From: Cognatiluteimonas sedimenti
GTDB lineage: Bacteria; Pseudomonadota; Gammaproteobacteria; Xanthomonadales; Xanthomonadaceae
Length of the DNA: 64,000 bases
Assembly (NCBI RefSeq): GCF_022808325.1
Contig: NZ_JALGCL010000004.1
Span: forward strand, 170,121 to 234,120
Reading direction: 5' to 3'
Each line of letters opens with the position of its first letter. Position 1 is the first letter of the stretch. A program made the position numbers and the translations under genes. The notes beneath the pieces were generated by a model, which made no database searches, was not told the DNA's origin, and saw nothing but the letters and a program-made list of their open reading frames with translations. This document shows positions 25,892-40,014 of the stretch, piece after piece.

Positions 25892-28236
25892 AGCGGCCGC
25901 TGGCGCTCGCGCTCGGCATGTTGCTGGCCGGGCCCTCGCCGGCGCAATCGTCCCCGCCGCAATCCTCCCGCGGCCAGGCTCCCTCCGGACAGGCGTCGGC
26001 GGACACCGAAACGCTGCTGCTGGACGTCTGCGTCGACGACGCCTGCGACGGCATCGCCGTGGTGCTGGTGCGCGGTCCGCAGGTGCTGGTGGAAAGCGCG
26101 GCGCTGCGCAAGGCCGGCGTGCAGCTGGATGCGGGCGTCGCCACGCAGCGGATCGACGGCCGCGATTTCGTCCCTGCCGATGCCATCGGCCACGGCACCC
26201 GGGTCGCCATCGACCGCGCCCTGTTGCGCCTGGACATCCAGCGCCCGGCCAGCGCCCTGCCGCTGCAGCGCGCGGATTTCCATGCGCCGCCGCCGCAGGT
26301 CGACGGCATGCGCGACTGGAGCGCGGTGCTGGATTACGCCGCCAACATCGGCAGCCGCCGCGACGCCCGCAACCTGTTCGTCGATGGCGCGCTCAGCCGC
26401 GGGCCGTGGGCGCTGCGCGGCGATGGCCAGTGGCGGGGCGACGGCGGCTGGCGGCGCGGGCTCACCCGGCTGGAATTCGACCAGCCGCACACGCTGCGGC
26501 GGTGGACGTTCGGCGACCAGTACGCGCTGAGCCCGGACCCGCTCGGCGGCAGTGCGCTGCTCGGCGGGGTCGGCGTGGCGCGTGCGTTCGACCTGGATCC
26601 ATTCCTGATCACCTTCCCGCAGCCATACCTGGACGGCGTGCTGCAGGCGCCGGGCACGGTCGAGATCTACGCCAACGGCGTGCTGGTCGGGCGCCAGCCG
26701 TTGCAGGCGGGGCCGTTCTCGCTGCAGGGCCTGGGCCTGAGCCCCGGGCGCAACGACGTGGAACTGGTGCTGCGCGATCCGTTCGGGGGCACCCGCGAAC
26801 TGTCCAGCGCCTCGTACTACAGCGCCTCCGGTTTGCTGGCGCCGGGGCTGTCGGAATACGCCTTGCGACTGGGTCGCATGCGGCCGTCGCCGCTGGAGGA
26901 CCGCTATCGCGACGATGCGGTGCTGGCCGGCTATTGGCGCCATGGCCTCAACCAGGCGGTGACGGTCGGCGTCCGCGCCGAGTCCGACCGCGAGCTGCGC
27001 AACCTCGGCGCGCAGGCGGCGCTGCGGTTGCCCGTGGGTGAATTGTCGGCCTCGCTGGCGCGCAGCGACGGCCCGGGGTTCGGTGACGGCGGTGGCGCGG
27101 CCGCGTTCGATTACCGCTACAGCAACCGCGTCGCCGGCTGGTCGCTGGGCGTGCGTCGCTACGACCGCGGTTATCGCCGCCTGGGCGACAACCTCGTCGG
27201 CGACACGATCGGCCGCTTGCGGCAGCCGCGTGGCGATGCCTTCGCCGCGATCGGCTGGTCGCCCAACGCGCGCCTGTCGCTGCAGTTGCACTGGAACCGC
27301 AACCGCTGGTTCGATGCCGGCGACGACACCCGCTACGGCCTCGACGCCAGCCTGCGCCTGGGCGTCGGTGCGCGCATGTACTTCGCCGTTGCCCGCAACG
27401 ACGGCGATGCCGGCCGCGACACCGTCGCGCAGCTGGGCGTCAGCCTCGCGCTGGGGCGCGACAACCTCAACATCGGCAGCCGCCATGACGCCAGTGGCTG
27501 GGGTTACGGCATCGACGCCAACCGCTCGCGCCCGACCGCCACCGGCTTCGGCTACAGCGCCAGCCTGGATCATCGCGACGGCGCGCAGTACGCCTTTGCG
27601 CGCGGCGAATACCAGGGGCGCCACGGGCGCTACGCGCTGAGCGTGCAGGATGCCGACGGCGACAGCGAGGCCAGCCTGCTGCTGGGCGGCGCGCTGGTCG
27701 CGATCGGCGGGCGCGCGTTCGCCACGCCGCCGGTCGACAACGGCTTCGCGCTGGTGCGCGTGCCGGGCCTGGCCGGGGTGCAGGTGCGGCGCGAGAACCT
27801 GCCGGTCGGCATCACCGACGATGCTGGCGAACTGCTGGTGCGCGACCTGCTGCCGTACTACCCCAACCGCATCGGCTACGACGACCAGGACGTGCCGGCC
27901 GACTGGAACACCGGCCCCGACGCGATGACCGTCGCGGTGCCGCGCCACGGCGGCGCGGTGGTGGCGTTCCAGGCACGGCCGTTGCGCGCGATCGCCGGCA
28001 GCCTGCGCCTGCCGCAGGCGGGCGCCGCCACCCTGCACCTGCGCGGCGCGGTGCACGACTACGCGACCCGGATCGGCACCAGCGCCCGCTACTACATCGA
28101 GGACGTGGAGCCGGGCGCGTACGCGCTGGAGGTCGAACTGGATGCCGGCGCGCGCGCGCGCTGCACGTTGCAGGTGCCGGTGCTGGCGCCTGGCGTGACC
28201 CGGCTGCAGCCGGTCGTGTGCACGGAGGAGCCATGA
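25888..28236 (+). CDS. outer membrane usher, CsuD-like
   Basis: A 782-residue fimbrial usher. It starts with GTG at 25888 overlapping the chaperone stop and has a signal peptide (VKRPLALALGMLLAGPSPAQS). An N-terminal chaperone-binding domain is followed by the large beta barrel from about residue 135, with usher motifs FTFGDQY-like (RRWTFGDQYALSPDPL), GTVEIYANGVLVGRQPLQAGPF, GRNDVELVLRDPFGG and a C-terminal domain (PYYPNRIGYDDQDVPADW). Pili subunits are secreted and assembled through it. Length matches Csu-family ushers. Confidence 0.93.
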   Translation: MKRPLALALGMLLAGPSPAQSSPPQSSRGQAPSGQASADTETLLLDVCVDDACDGIAVVLVRGPQVLVESAALRKAGVQLDAGVATQRIDGRDFVPADAIGHGTRVAIDRALLRLDIQRPASALPLQRADFHAPPPQVDGMRDWSAVLDYAANIGSRRDARNLFVDGALSRGPWALRGDGQWRGDGGWRRGLTRLEFDQPHTLRRWTFGDQYALSPDPLGGSALLGGVGVARAFDLDPFLITFPQPYLDGVLQAPGTVEIYANGVLVGRQPLQAGPFSLQGLGLSPGRNDVELVLRDPFGGTRELSSASYYSASGLLAPGLSEYALRLGRMRPSPLEDRYRDDAVLAGYWRHGLNQAVTVGVRAESDRELRNLGAQAALRLPVGELSASLARSDGPGFGDGGGAAAFDYRYSNRVAGWSLGVRRYDRGYRRLGDNLVGDTIGRLRQPRGDAFAAIGWSPNARLSLQLHWNRNRWFDAGDDTRYGLDASLRLGVGARMYFAVARNDGDAGRDTVAQLGVSLALGRDNLNIGSRHDASGWGYGIDANRSRPTATGFGYSASLDHRDGAQYAFARGEYQGRHGRYALSVQDADGDSEASLLLGGALVAIGGRAFATPPVDNGFALVRVPGLAGVQVRRENLPVGITDDAGELLVRDLLPYYPNRIGYDDQDVPADWNTGPDAMTVAVPRHGGAVVAFQARPLRAIAGSLRLPQAGAATLHLRGAVHDYATRIGTSARYYIEDVEPGAYALEVELDAGARARCTLQVPVLAPGVTRLQPVVCTEEP

Positions 28237-28781
28237 ACACGACAGCCATTGTCGTGAGCCAACGCGCCGGGATACCAGGCGCCGGCCACGACCGCCGCTG
28301 GCCGGGCCCGCTCGCGCCTGCATTGCTGCTGGCCGCATGCGCGTTGGCGCCGGCGTGGCCCGCGAGGGCGGCCAGAGATGCGGATTGCCGCGTCGATACC
28401 TCGGCCGCCCAGATCGCCTTCGGCACCTACGATCCGCTGAGCGCGCTGCCGCTGGACGCGGCCGGCCGCATCGACGTCATCTGCGACAAGAACAATGTGG
28501 CGGTCCGGGTCGAACTGGATCGCGGCGCCGGGGGTTCGTACCTGCCGCGGCAGATGCAGTCCGGCAGCCAGGTCCTGGCCTACAACCTCTACCTGGATCC
28601 GGGGCGCAGCATCGTCTTCGGCAATGGCAGCGGCGGGACGCAGGCCGGCGCGGGATCCACCTCGCCCATTGGTGGCGGCGAATTCCAGGCGCGGGTCCCG
28701 CTCTACGGGCGCATCGCGCCGGGACTGGATGCGGCGTTCGGCAGCTACAGCGACAGCATCAATGTCTCGGTGACGTTCTGA
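28233..28781 (+). CDS. second spore coat U-domain pilin, minor subunit or tip
   Basis: A 182-residue exported SCPU protein whose ATG overlaps the usher stop by 4 nt. The N terminus has a long signal region ending PAWPARAARD. The mature domain has DCRVDTSAAQIAFGTYDPLSALPLDAAG, one central cysteine (VICDKN) and the terminal SINVSVTF. It is a single-domain protein, whereas the Csu tip adhesin CsuE has two domains. It is therefore either the minor/tip subunit of an unusually simple pilus or a second rod subunit. Confidence 0.87.
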   Translation: MNTTAIVVSQRAGIPGAGHDRRWPGPLAPALLLAACALAPAWPARAARDADCRVDTSAAQIAFGTYDPLSALPLDAAGRIDVICDKNNVAVRVELDRGAGGSYLPRQMQSGSQVLAYNLYLDPGRSIVFGNGSGGTQAGAGSTSPIGGGEFQARVPLYGRIAPGLDAAFGSYSDSINVSVTF

Positions 28782-28814
28782 TCGGACCGGCGCGCTGATC
28801 AGACCGGCGCGGGC

Positions 28815-29240
28815 TCAACGCCGCATCGCGCGCAGGTCGACCCGGGTCGGCGCCGAGCCGATCGCTGCGCGCAGGGTGACGAGCGTCAGCTCGTCGTTGC
28901 CGCGGCGGAAATGCATGTCCACGGCAGTGGCGCCGGCCCCAGTCTCGGCCACCAGTTCGTAGCCCAGCACGTCCATCCGCTGGCGGTAGAACGCACGCGC
29001 GTTGTCGAGCGCGCCTTCGAACACGTAATGCCGGCCACGGGCATCGTCCTGCAGCAGGTGGCCGGGCACGGGCAGGGGCAGGGTGGCGCTGAGTCCGGGC
29101 TGGTTGGCCACCAGCACCCGGGCGTGTGCGCCGAAGCTGGCCTGCGCCGTCTCGGCCGTGGCTACTCCGGCCGGGGTCGCCAGCAGCAGGCCCAGCAGGC
29201 CGCTGCCGAGGATGGAAGACACCTTCATCGAGGTCTTCAT
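28815..29240 (-). CDS. secreted hypothetical protein, 141 aa
   Basis: A signal peptide (MKTSMKVSSILGSGLLGLLLATPAGVATAE) is followed by a mature domain of about 110 residues with mixed strands and helices (FEGALDNARAFYRQRMDVLGYELVAETGAGATAVDMHFRRGNDELTLVTLR). The pattern resembles small periplasmic proteins that accompany surface structures, but no named family is recognised. It converges on the pilus operon and diverges from aceF. Confidence 0.7.
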   Translation of the reverse strand: MKTSMKVSSILGSGLLGLLLATPAGVATAETAQASFGAHARVLVANQPGLSATLPLPVPGHLLQDDARGRHYVFEGALDNARAFYRQRMDVLGYELVAETGAGATAVDMHFRRGNDELTLVTLRAAIGSAPTRVDLRAMRR

Positions 29241-29539
29241 GCCAGAGCCCTCCCATGGCTGCTGGAAACGATTCCATCATCGGTTTCCGGGGAGGATGTG
29301 CCAGCGCGAAGTCGTCGAACTGTGATGGCCGGAGCGTCCCGCGGAAGGCGCATTCCGGATCTGTGACCGGCCGATATCCCGATCTGTGATCGCATTCGCT
29401 GCCGCGGACGGGCGCCGGAACCGCGTCGTGCGGCAACTTGGGCAGCAATCCCGCCGCGGACCACGGCGGCGCGCGCGTTGGCGTCGTCCGCCCGACCCGG
29501 CCACAATAGTCGGCCCATCGCATCGAGGTCCCGTCCGCC

Positions 29540-30949
29540 ATGGCCGAGTTGAAGGAAGCCCGCGTCCCCGACATCGGCGGCTACGACGACGTCCCGGTGA
29601 TCGAGGTGCTGGTCGCGGTTGGCGATACGGTCGCGGCCGACCAGGGCCTGGTCACGCTGGAATCGGACAAGGCGACGATGGAGGTGCCGGCGCCCTTCGC
29701 CGGCGTGGTCCGCGAACTCAAGGTCAAGGTCGGCGACAGCCTCTCCGAAGGCGGCGTGGTGGCCCTGATCGAGCCGGCCGAGGCCGCCGCCGGCGAGCAG
29801 CCGGCCGCGGCCGCGTCGCCGGCCAAGGGCGGCGCCGCCGAGCCGCCGCGGGCCGAACCCGTGGCGCCCGCGCGGGAGACTCCCGCCGCCGAAACCGGCA
29901 CCCAGGTGCCGCCGGTCCAGGTCCCTGCGCAGGCAGACAGGCTGGCCCAGGCGTCGATCGCCGCGGCCGGCCCCTCGGCGCCCCCGGTGCGCTTCGATGC
30001 CGAGGCCGTGCTGCCGGACAAGGTGCCCTACGCCAGCCCCGCGGTGCGGCTGTTCGCGCGCGAGCTCGGCGTGGAGCTGGCGCGCGTGCAGGGCAGCGGG
30101 CGCGGCGGCCGGATCTCGAAGGAGGACGTGCAGAAGTTCGTCAAATCCGCGCTGCAGGGCGGCGCCGGGGCCGGCGCGGTCGCGGGCGGTGGCGGGCTGG
30201 ACCTGCTGCCGTGGCCGAAGGTCGATTTCACCAAATTCGGCGAGATCGAGACCCGCCAGCTGACCCGCATCCAGAAGATTTCCGGCGCGAACCTGTCGCG
30301 CAACTGGGCGATGATCCCGCACGTCACCCAGCACGACGATGCCGACATCACCGAGCTCGAGGCGCTGCGCGTCGCCCTCAACGACGAGAACGCCAGGGCG
30401 ATCGCCAAGGGCAACGGCGCCAAGCTGACGATGCTCGCCTTCATCATCAAGGCCTGCGTCGCCGCGCTGCAGAAGTACCCGGATTTCAACAGCTCGCTCG
30501 AACCCGATGGCGAGCGCCTGGTGCTGAAGAAGTATTTCAACATCGGCTTCGCCGCAGACACCCCGACCGGCCTGGTCGTGCCGGTAGTGCGTGCTTGCGA
30601 GCGCAAGGGCGTGATGGAGATCGCCGCCGAGACGGCCGAACTCGCGGCCAAGGCGCGCGAAGGCAAGCTGGGGCCGGCGGAGATGCAGGGCGGCTGCTTC
30701 ACCATCAGTTCGCTGGGCGGGATCGGCGGCACCGCTTTCACCCCGATCGTCAATGCACCCGAAGTCGCGATCCTGGGCGTGTCGAAGTCGGCGCCGAAGC
30801 CGGTGTGGAACGGCAAGGAATTCATGCCGCGCCTCATGCTGCCGTTGTCGCTGAGCTACGACCACCGCGTGATCGACGGCGCCGCCGCGGCGCGCTTCAC
30901 CGCCCACCTCGCGCAGCTGCTCGGCGACCTGCGCCGGGCGATGCTGTAA
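29540..30949 (+). CDS. aceF: pyruvate dehydrogenase E2, dihydrolipoamide acetyltransferase
   Basis: A 469-residue E2 core subunit that transfers acetyl groups from lipoamide to CoA. One N-terminal lipoyl domain spans residues 4-78, with the lipoylated Lys at about 44 in [10 protein letters not shown] Pro/Ala linker follows. The peripheral-subunit-binding domain is at about 160-200 ([16 protein letters not shown]). The catalytic acyltransferase domain runs to the end, with [14 protein letters not shown] holding the active-site His. E. coli AceF has three lipoyl domains; this one has a single one. The gene lies 12 bp before lpdA. aceE is not in the window. Confidence 0.95.
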   Translation: MAELKEARVPDIGGYDDVPVIEVLVAVGDTVAADQGLVTLESDKATMEVPAPFAGVVRELKVKVGDSLSEGGVVALIEPAEAAAGEQPAAAASPAKGGAAEPPRAEPVAPARETPAAETGTQVPPVQVPAQADRLAQASIAAAGPSAPPVRFDAEAVLPDKVPYASPAVRLFARELGVELARVQGSGRGGRISKEDVQKFVKSALQGGAGAGAVAGGGGLDLLPWPKVDFTKFGEIETRQLTRIQKISGANLSRNWAMIPHVTQHDDADITELEALRVALNDENARAIAKGNGAKLTMLAFIIKACVAALQKYPDFNSSLEPDGERLVLKKYFNIGFAADTPTGLVVPVVRACERKGVMEIAAETAELAAKAREGKLGPAEMQGGCFTISSLGGIGGTAFTPIVNAPEVAILGVSKSAPKPVWNGKEFMPRLMLPLSLSYDHRVIDGAAAARFTAHLAQLLGDLRRAML

Positions 30950-30961
30950 GGCGGCGCGGCG

Positions 30962-32821
30962 ATGGCAAGCGCAACTGGAAAATCCGCGATTGAAGTCAAG
31001 GTCCCGGACATCGGCGGCTACGACGACGTGCCGGTGATCGAAGTGCTGGTCGCCGTCGGCGACACGGTGGCCAGGGACCAGGGCCTGGTCACGCTGGAAT
31101 CGGACAAGGCGACCATGGAAGTGCCGTCGCCGGACGCCGGCGTGGTCCGCGAACTGAAGGTCAAGCCCGGCGACGCGGTGTCGGAGGGCAGCGTGATCGC
31201 GGTGCTCGAGGCCGCAGGGGCATCGGCGCAGGCACCGGCCGGGAAGCCGGCAGCCGCGCAGCCCGCGCCGGGGAAGGCGAATGCGGCAGACACCGCTCCG
31301 GCCACGCCCGCGAAGCCTGTGTCCAGCGCGGTGCCCGCCGCGCAACCGGCCACCAGTGCAGCCGCGATCCCCGCGCCGCAGGCTGCGGCCGCAAGCGGCC
31401 GCAAGGCCGACATCGAATGCGCCATGGTCGTGATCGGCGCCGGCCCCGGCGGTTACAGCGCCGCGTTCCGCGCCGCGGACCTCGGCCTCGACACGGTGCT
31501 GGTCGAACGCTACCCCGCGCTGGGCGGCGTCTGCCTCAACGTCGGCTGCATCCCGTCGAAGGCGCTGCTGCACGCGGCCGACGTGATCGAGCAGGCCGCG
31601 CATGCGGGCGACTACGGCGTCGAGTTCGGCAAGCCGAAGATCGCGCTCGACAAGCTGCGCGCGTACAAGGACAAGGTCGTGGGGCAACTCACGAAGGGCC
31701 TGTCCGGCATGGCCAGGCAGCGCAAGGTGCGCGTGGTGCGGGGCACGGCGAAATTCGTGTCCGCCAACGAGCTGGAGGTCGCCGTCGAAGGCGGCAAGAC
31801 CCAGTTGCTGCGCTTCACCCAGTGCATCATCGCCGCCGGTTCCCAGGCCGTGCGCCTGCCGATGTTCCCGTGGGACGACGCGCGCGTCATCGATTCGACC
31901 GGCGCGCTCGAGCTCGCCGACGTGCCGAAGTCGCTGCTGGTCGTGGGCGGCGGCATCATCGGCCTCGAGATGGCGACGGTGTACCGCGCGCTCGGCAGCC
32001 AGGTGACGGTGGTCGAGTTCATGGACCAGCTGATGCCGGGCGCCGACGCGGACCTGGTCAAGCCGCTCGCCGATCGCCTGAAGAAGCAGGGCGTCGCCGT
32101 GCATCTGAAGACGAAGGTTGTCGCCGCGAAGGCGACGAAGCCGGGCATCGAATGCGCGTTCGAGGGCGCCAGCATCCCCGCCGCGAACACCTACGACCGC
32201 GTGCTGGTCGCCGTCGGCCGCGCGCCGAACGGCGGCAAGCTCGACGCGCAACAGGCCGGCGTCGCCGTGGACGAGCGCGGCTTCATCGGGGTCGACGCGC
32301 AGATGCGCACCAACGTGCCGCACATCTACGCCATCGGCGACCTCGTCGGCCAGCCGATGCTCGCGCACAAGGCCACGCACGAAGCCCACCTGGCCGCGGA
32401 AGTCGCCGCCGGCCTGAAGCGCGAGTGGGTCGCGCGCGTGATCCCGTCGGTGGCCTACACCGATCCCGAGATCGCCTGGGTCGGCGTCACCGAGGCCGAA
32501 GCCAGGGCCAAGGGCCTGGCGATCGAAGTGGGCAGGTTCCCGTGGGCCGCATCGGGCCGCGCGATCGGGCTGGGCCGCACCGAGGGCTCCACCAAGCTGC
32601 TGTTCGACGCGCAGAGCCACCGGATCATCGGCGGCGGCATCGTCGGCGTGCACGCGGGCGAGTTGATCGCCGAGATTGCGTTGGCGATCGAGATGGGCTG
32701 CGAGGCCGCCGACATCGGCCACACCATCCATCCGCATCCGACCCTGTCGGAATCGGTGGGAATGGCGGCCGAGGCGTTCGAGGGCACGATCACCGACCTC
32801 TACATTCCGCGCAAGCCGTAG
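30962..32821 (+). CDS. lpdA: dihydrolipoyl dehydrogenase (E3) with N-terminal lipoyl domain
   Basis: A 619-residue flavoenzyme that reoxidises dihydrolipoamide with NAD. Residues 10-85 form a lipoyl domain (ESDKATMEV, Lys about 50) absent from the classical 475-residue E3. An Ala/Pro linker of about 60 residues follows. The core has FAD-binding VVIGAGPGGYSAAFRAA, the redox disulfide GGVCLNVGCIPSK (Cys191/Cys196), NAD-binding VVGGGIIGLEMATV and the catalytic base in HPHPTLSE. The lipoyl domain is nearly the same as that of aceF next door. Such fusions are usual in Xanthomonadaceae. Confidence 0.95.
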   Translation: MASATGKSAIEVKVPDIGGYDDVPVIEVLVAVGDTVARDQGLVTLESDKATMEVPSPDAGVVRELKVKPGDAVSEGSVIAVLEAAGASAQAPAGKPAAAQPAPGKANAADTAPATPAKPVSSAVPAAQPATSAAAIPAPQAAAASGRKADIECAMVVIGAGPGGYSAAFRAADLGLDTVLVERYPALGGVCLNVGCIPSKALLHAADVIEQAAHAGDYGVEFGKPKIALDKLRAYKDKVVGQLTKGLSGMARQRKVRVVRGTAKFVSANELEVAVEGGKTQLLRFTQCIIAAGSQAVRLPMFPWDDARVIDSTGALELADVPKSLLVVGGGIIGLEMATVYRALGSQVTVVEFMDQLMPGADADLVKPLADRLKKQGVAVHLKTKVVAAKATKPGIECAFEGASIPAANTYDRVLVAVGRAPNGGKLDAQQAGVAVDERGFIGVDAQMRTNVPHIYAIGDLVGQPMLAHKATHEAHLAAEVAAGLKREWVARVIPSVAYTDPEIAWVGVTEAEARAKGLAIEVGRFPWAASGRAIGLGRTEGSTKLLFDAQSHRIIGGGIVGVHAGELIAEIALAIEMGCEAADIGHTIHPHPTLSESVGMAAEAFEGTITDLYIPRKP

Positions 32822-32920
32822 CGGCCGCCGCGGGCAATCCGCGCGACGGACAGCGACCAGCCCCGGGGCGCCCGGCAGGCCGCGCGCCCGGGCGCGACCA
32901 GGCGGGAGCCGGAAAGGCGA

Positions 32921-32944
32921 AGCCCCGGCCTTGCGACCGGGGCT
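32921..32944 (+). terminator. probable terminator after lpdA
   Basis: AGCCCCGG and CCGGGGCT form an 8-bp stem around an 8-base loop, 100 bp after the lpdA stop. No T-run follows, so it may need help or be an mRNA 3' end stabiliser. Confidence 0.5.
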
Positions 32945-33108
32945 CCTGGGGACCTGCTGCGAGTTCGACGAGGAAGGAGTAGCAGGCCTCGGCAAGGATG
33001 GACAGGCCGATCCGGCAAAGGTTCCGCGGCATTGGCCTCGGTGCCGGGCAGGGCTCCAGGGGCCGATCGCCGGGCGCATGCACGCCGGCACCGGCAGCCT
33101 GGCGGCGG

Positions 33109-33138
33109 TTGCCGCCCAATTTCCCTGCCTGCTATAAT
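33109..33138 (+). promoter_or_regulatory. sigma70 promoter of the atp operon
   Basis: TTGCCG at 33109-33114 and a perfect TATAAT at 33133-33138, separated by 18 bp. It is the best sigma70 match seen in the window. Transcription should start near 33145, about 60 nt before the atpI start. Confidence 0.85.
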
Positions 33139-33206
33139 TTTGCGGCTTAGCGGAGCCGTTTTGACGCGGCCACCGGTGCCAACCTCCTCAGCCCAACGAG
33201 ACGCGC

Positions 33207-34833
<1,627 letters not shown>

Positions 34834-34906
34834 TCCCGCCGCAGCCGTCCGCAACAGGTTCAGGCATCGCCGGCGGCCACGCCGCCGGCACCAGGAGCAA
34901 GCGCAA

Positions 34907-35392
34907 ATGCTACCCAACCTCACTCTCGTCATTCAGGGCCTCGCGTTCTTCGCGGTGGCGTGGCTGGTGATGAAATTCGGCTGGCCGCACATCATCGGTG
35001 CGATCGAGGAACGCCAGCAGAAGATCGCCGAAGGCCTGGCCGCCGCCGATCGCAGCCAGAAGGACCTTGCGCAGGCGCAGGACAAGGTCAACGAGGCGCT
35101 GAAGGACGCGCGGGTCAAGGCCAACGAGATCATCGACCAGGCCCACCAGCGCGCCAACCAGATCATCGACACGGCCAAGAACGACGCCGTCGCCGAGGCC
35201 AACCGGCAGAAGGCGCTGGCGCAGTCGGAGATCGACGCCGCCGCCAACCGCGCCCGCGAGGACCTGCGCAGGCAGGTGTCCGTGCTCGCGGTGACCGGCG
35301 CCGAGAAGCTGCTCCGGCGCGAGATCGACGCCAGCGCGCACAAGGCGCTGCTCGACGAGCTGGCCGCGCAGCTTTCGGCCGAGGCGGGCTGA
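34907..35392 (+). CDS. atpF: ATP synthase Fo subunit b
   Basis: A 161-residue stator protein: one N-terminal membrane helix ([22 protein letters not shown]) and a long charged helical stalk ([24 protein letters not shown] and onwards) that dimerises and reaches the delta subunit. Length and layout are standard. It is followed 3 bp later by atpH. Confidence 0.94.
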   Translation: MLPNLTLVIQGLAFFAVAWLVMKFGWPHIIGAIEERQQKIAEGLAAADRSQKDLAQAQDKVNEALKDARVKANEIIDQAHQRANQIIDTAKNDAVAEANRQKALAQSEIDAAANRAREDLRRQVSVLAVTGAEKLLRREIDASAHKALLDELAAQLSAEAG

Positions 35393-35395
35393 CCG

Positions 35396-35938
35396 ATGTC
35401 GCAGGCACTGACCCTCGCCCGTCCCTACGCGCGCGCCGCCTTCGGCATCGCCCGCGACGAGGGCGCGTTCGCGCCGTGGTCGCAGGCGCTGGGTTTCGCC
35501 GCGCAGGTTGCGGCCGACCCGCGGGTCGCGCACCTGCTCGGCGACCCCAAGCTGGCGGACGCCGATGCGGTCGCGCTGCTGTCGCCGGCCGCGGGCCAGG
35601 GCGACGCGGCGGGCGCGCCGTTCGCGCGCTTCCTCGCGCTGCTGGCCGACAACCGCCGGCTCGCGCTGCTGCCGGAGATCGCCGGCCTGTACGAGGAACT
35701 GCGCAGCGAGGCCGAGCGCGTGGTCAAGGCGACGGTGACCTCGGCGACGGTGCTGCCGGCGTCCGCGCTCGACGGCATCAAGGCCGCGCTGAAGCGGCGC
35801 TTCGGCCGCGAGGTCGAGGTCGAGACCGCGGTCGATGCGTCGCTGATCGGCGGCGCCGTGATCGACGCCGGCGACGTCGTCATCGACGGATCGCTCAAGG
35901 GCAAGCTCGAGCGCCTGCAAGCGGCGCTGGCCAACTAA
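35396..35938 (+). CDS. atpH: ATP synthase F1 subunit delta
   Basis: A 180-residue protein with the N-terminal helical bundle ([27 protein letters not shown]) and the C-terminal OSCP segment ([38 protein letters not shown]). It joins the top of the F1 head to the b stalk. Confidence 0.94.
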   Translation: MSQALTLARPYARAAFGIARDEGAFAPWSQALGFAAQVAADPRVAHLLGDPKLADADAVALLSPAAGQGDAAGAPFARFLALLADNRRLALLPEIAGLYEELRSEAERVVKATVTSATVLPASALDGIKAALKRRFGREVEVETAVDASLIGGAVIDAGDVVIDGSLKGKLERLQAALAN

Positions 35939-35984
35939 CAACTTACGCAACGCCGGTGGCAACGCCGGCACAAGGGAAACACCG

Positions 35985-37550
<1,566 letters not shown>

Positions 37551-37563
37551 GGCGGCCCCGTCG

Positions 37564-37630
37564 CTCCCGCGCAAGCGGGAGTCCATGGACGTTGGACAGC
37601 GAAGTCGCTGGATTCCCGCCGATGCGGGGA
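37564..37630. repeat. REP-like double hairpin between atpA and atpG
   Basis: Two short hairpins: CTCCCGC-GCAA-GCGGGAG at 37564-37581, and TTCCCGC-CGAT-GCGGGGA at 37614-37630, joined by a segment with CCATGGACGTTGGA and AGCGAAGTCGCT. This is a known kind of dispersed repeat in Xanthomonadaceae. It lies in the 100-bp gap inside the atp operon. Confidence 0.75.
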
Positions 37631-37651
37631 TGACGAACGAAGAGAAGAGAG

Positions 37652-38515
37652 ATGGCAGGCGGACGCGAAATCAAAACCAAGATCAAGAGCGTGCAGAACA
37701 CCCGCAAGGTGACGCGCGCGCTCGAGATGGTCTCCGCCTCCAAGATCCGCAAGGCGCAGGACCGGATGAAGTCCTCGCGCCCGTACGCGCGCGCGATGAA
37801 GCAGGTGATCGGCCACCTCGCCCAGGCGAACTCCGAATACCAGCATCCGTACCTGGTCGAGCGCGAGCAGATCCGCCGCGTCGGCTACATCATCGTCTCC
37901 TCCGACCGCGGCCTGGCCGGCGGCCTCAACAACAACCTGTTCCGCAAGCTGCTGGGCGAGATCCGCAAGTGGCAGGAGCAGGGCGTGGAGGTCGATGTCG
38001 TCACCATCGGCCAGAAGGCGTCGGTGTTCTTCCGCCGGATCAAGGTCGAGATGCTGGCTTCGGTGACCCACCTGGGGGACCAGCCGCGGGTCGAGCAGCT
38101 GGTGGGCGTGATCAAGGTGATGCTCGACGCCTACAGCGCCGGCTCGATCGACAAGGTGTTCCTGAGCTACAACGACTTCGTCAACACCATGACCCAGCGC
38201 GCGACCTTCGACCAGTTGCTGCCGCTGGCGCCGTCGGAAACCGCGGTCGCGCGCCACGACTGGGACTACATCTACGAACCCGATGCGCAGACCGTGCTCG
38301 AGCACGTGCTGACCCGCTACATCGAGTCGCTGGTGTACCAGTCGGTGCTGGAGAACATCGCCTCCGAGCATGCCGCGCGCATGGTGGCGATGAAGGCGGC
38401 CAGCGACAACGCCAACAAGCTGATCGACACCCTGAACCTGGTCTACAACAAGGCCCGGCAGGCGGCGATCACCCAGGAAATCTCCGAGATCGTCGGCGGC
38501 GCCGCGGCGGTCTGA
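37652..38515 (+). CDS. atpG: ATP synthase F1 subunit gamma
   Basis: A 287-residue rotor shaft. The N-terminal helix is [33 protein letters not shown], the middle Rossmann-like part has [17 protein letters not shown], and the C-terminal helix has [46 protein letters not shown]. All features are canonical. Confidence 0.96.
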   Translation: MAGGREIKTKIKSVQNTRKVTRALEMVSASKIRKAQDRMKSSRPYARAMKQVIGHLAQANSEYQHPYLVEREQIRRVGYIIVSSDRGLAGGLNNNLFRKLLGEIRKWQEQGVEVDVVTIGQKASVFFRRIKVEMLASVTHLGDQPRVEQLVGVIKVMLDAYSAGSIDKVFLSYNDFVNTMTQRATFDQLLPLAPSETAVARHDWDYIYEPDAQTVLEHVLTRYIESLVYQSVLENIASEHAARMVAMKAASDNANKLIDTLNLVYNKARQAAITQEISEIVGGAAAV

Positions 38516-38572
38516 ACGTTATGCGGATCCCTCCGCAAGAGCCCGCACATCCGTGTACGGGCTTCCAAATGA

Positions 38573-40006
<1,434 letters not shown>

Positions 40007-40014
40007 GTCTTGTT

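Larger units (their letters stand above)
32822..33206. other. lpdA-atp intergenic region
   Basis: About 385 bp without a supported gene. It contains the lpdA terminator hairpin (32921-32944) and the atp operon promoter (33109-33138), followed by a 5' untranslated leader of about 60 nt. Confidence 0.7.

Noticed and set aside
25747..28338. 863-codon minus-strand frame under the usher gene.
   Set aside because: Shadow of the usher reading frame; the usher has full-length family similarity and overlapping operon neighbours.
29237..33091. 1,284-codon minus-strand frame under aceF and lpdA.
   Set aside because: Shadow of two highly conserved genes; low-complexity composition and no domain.
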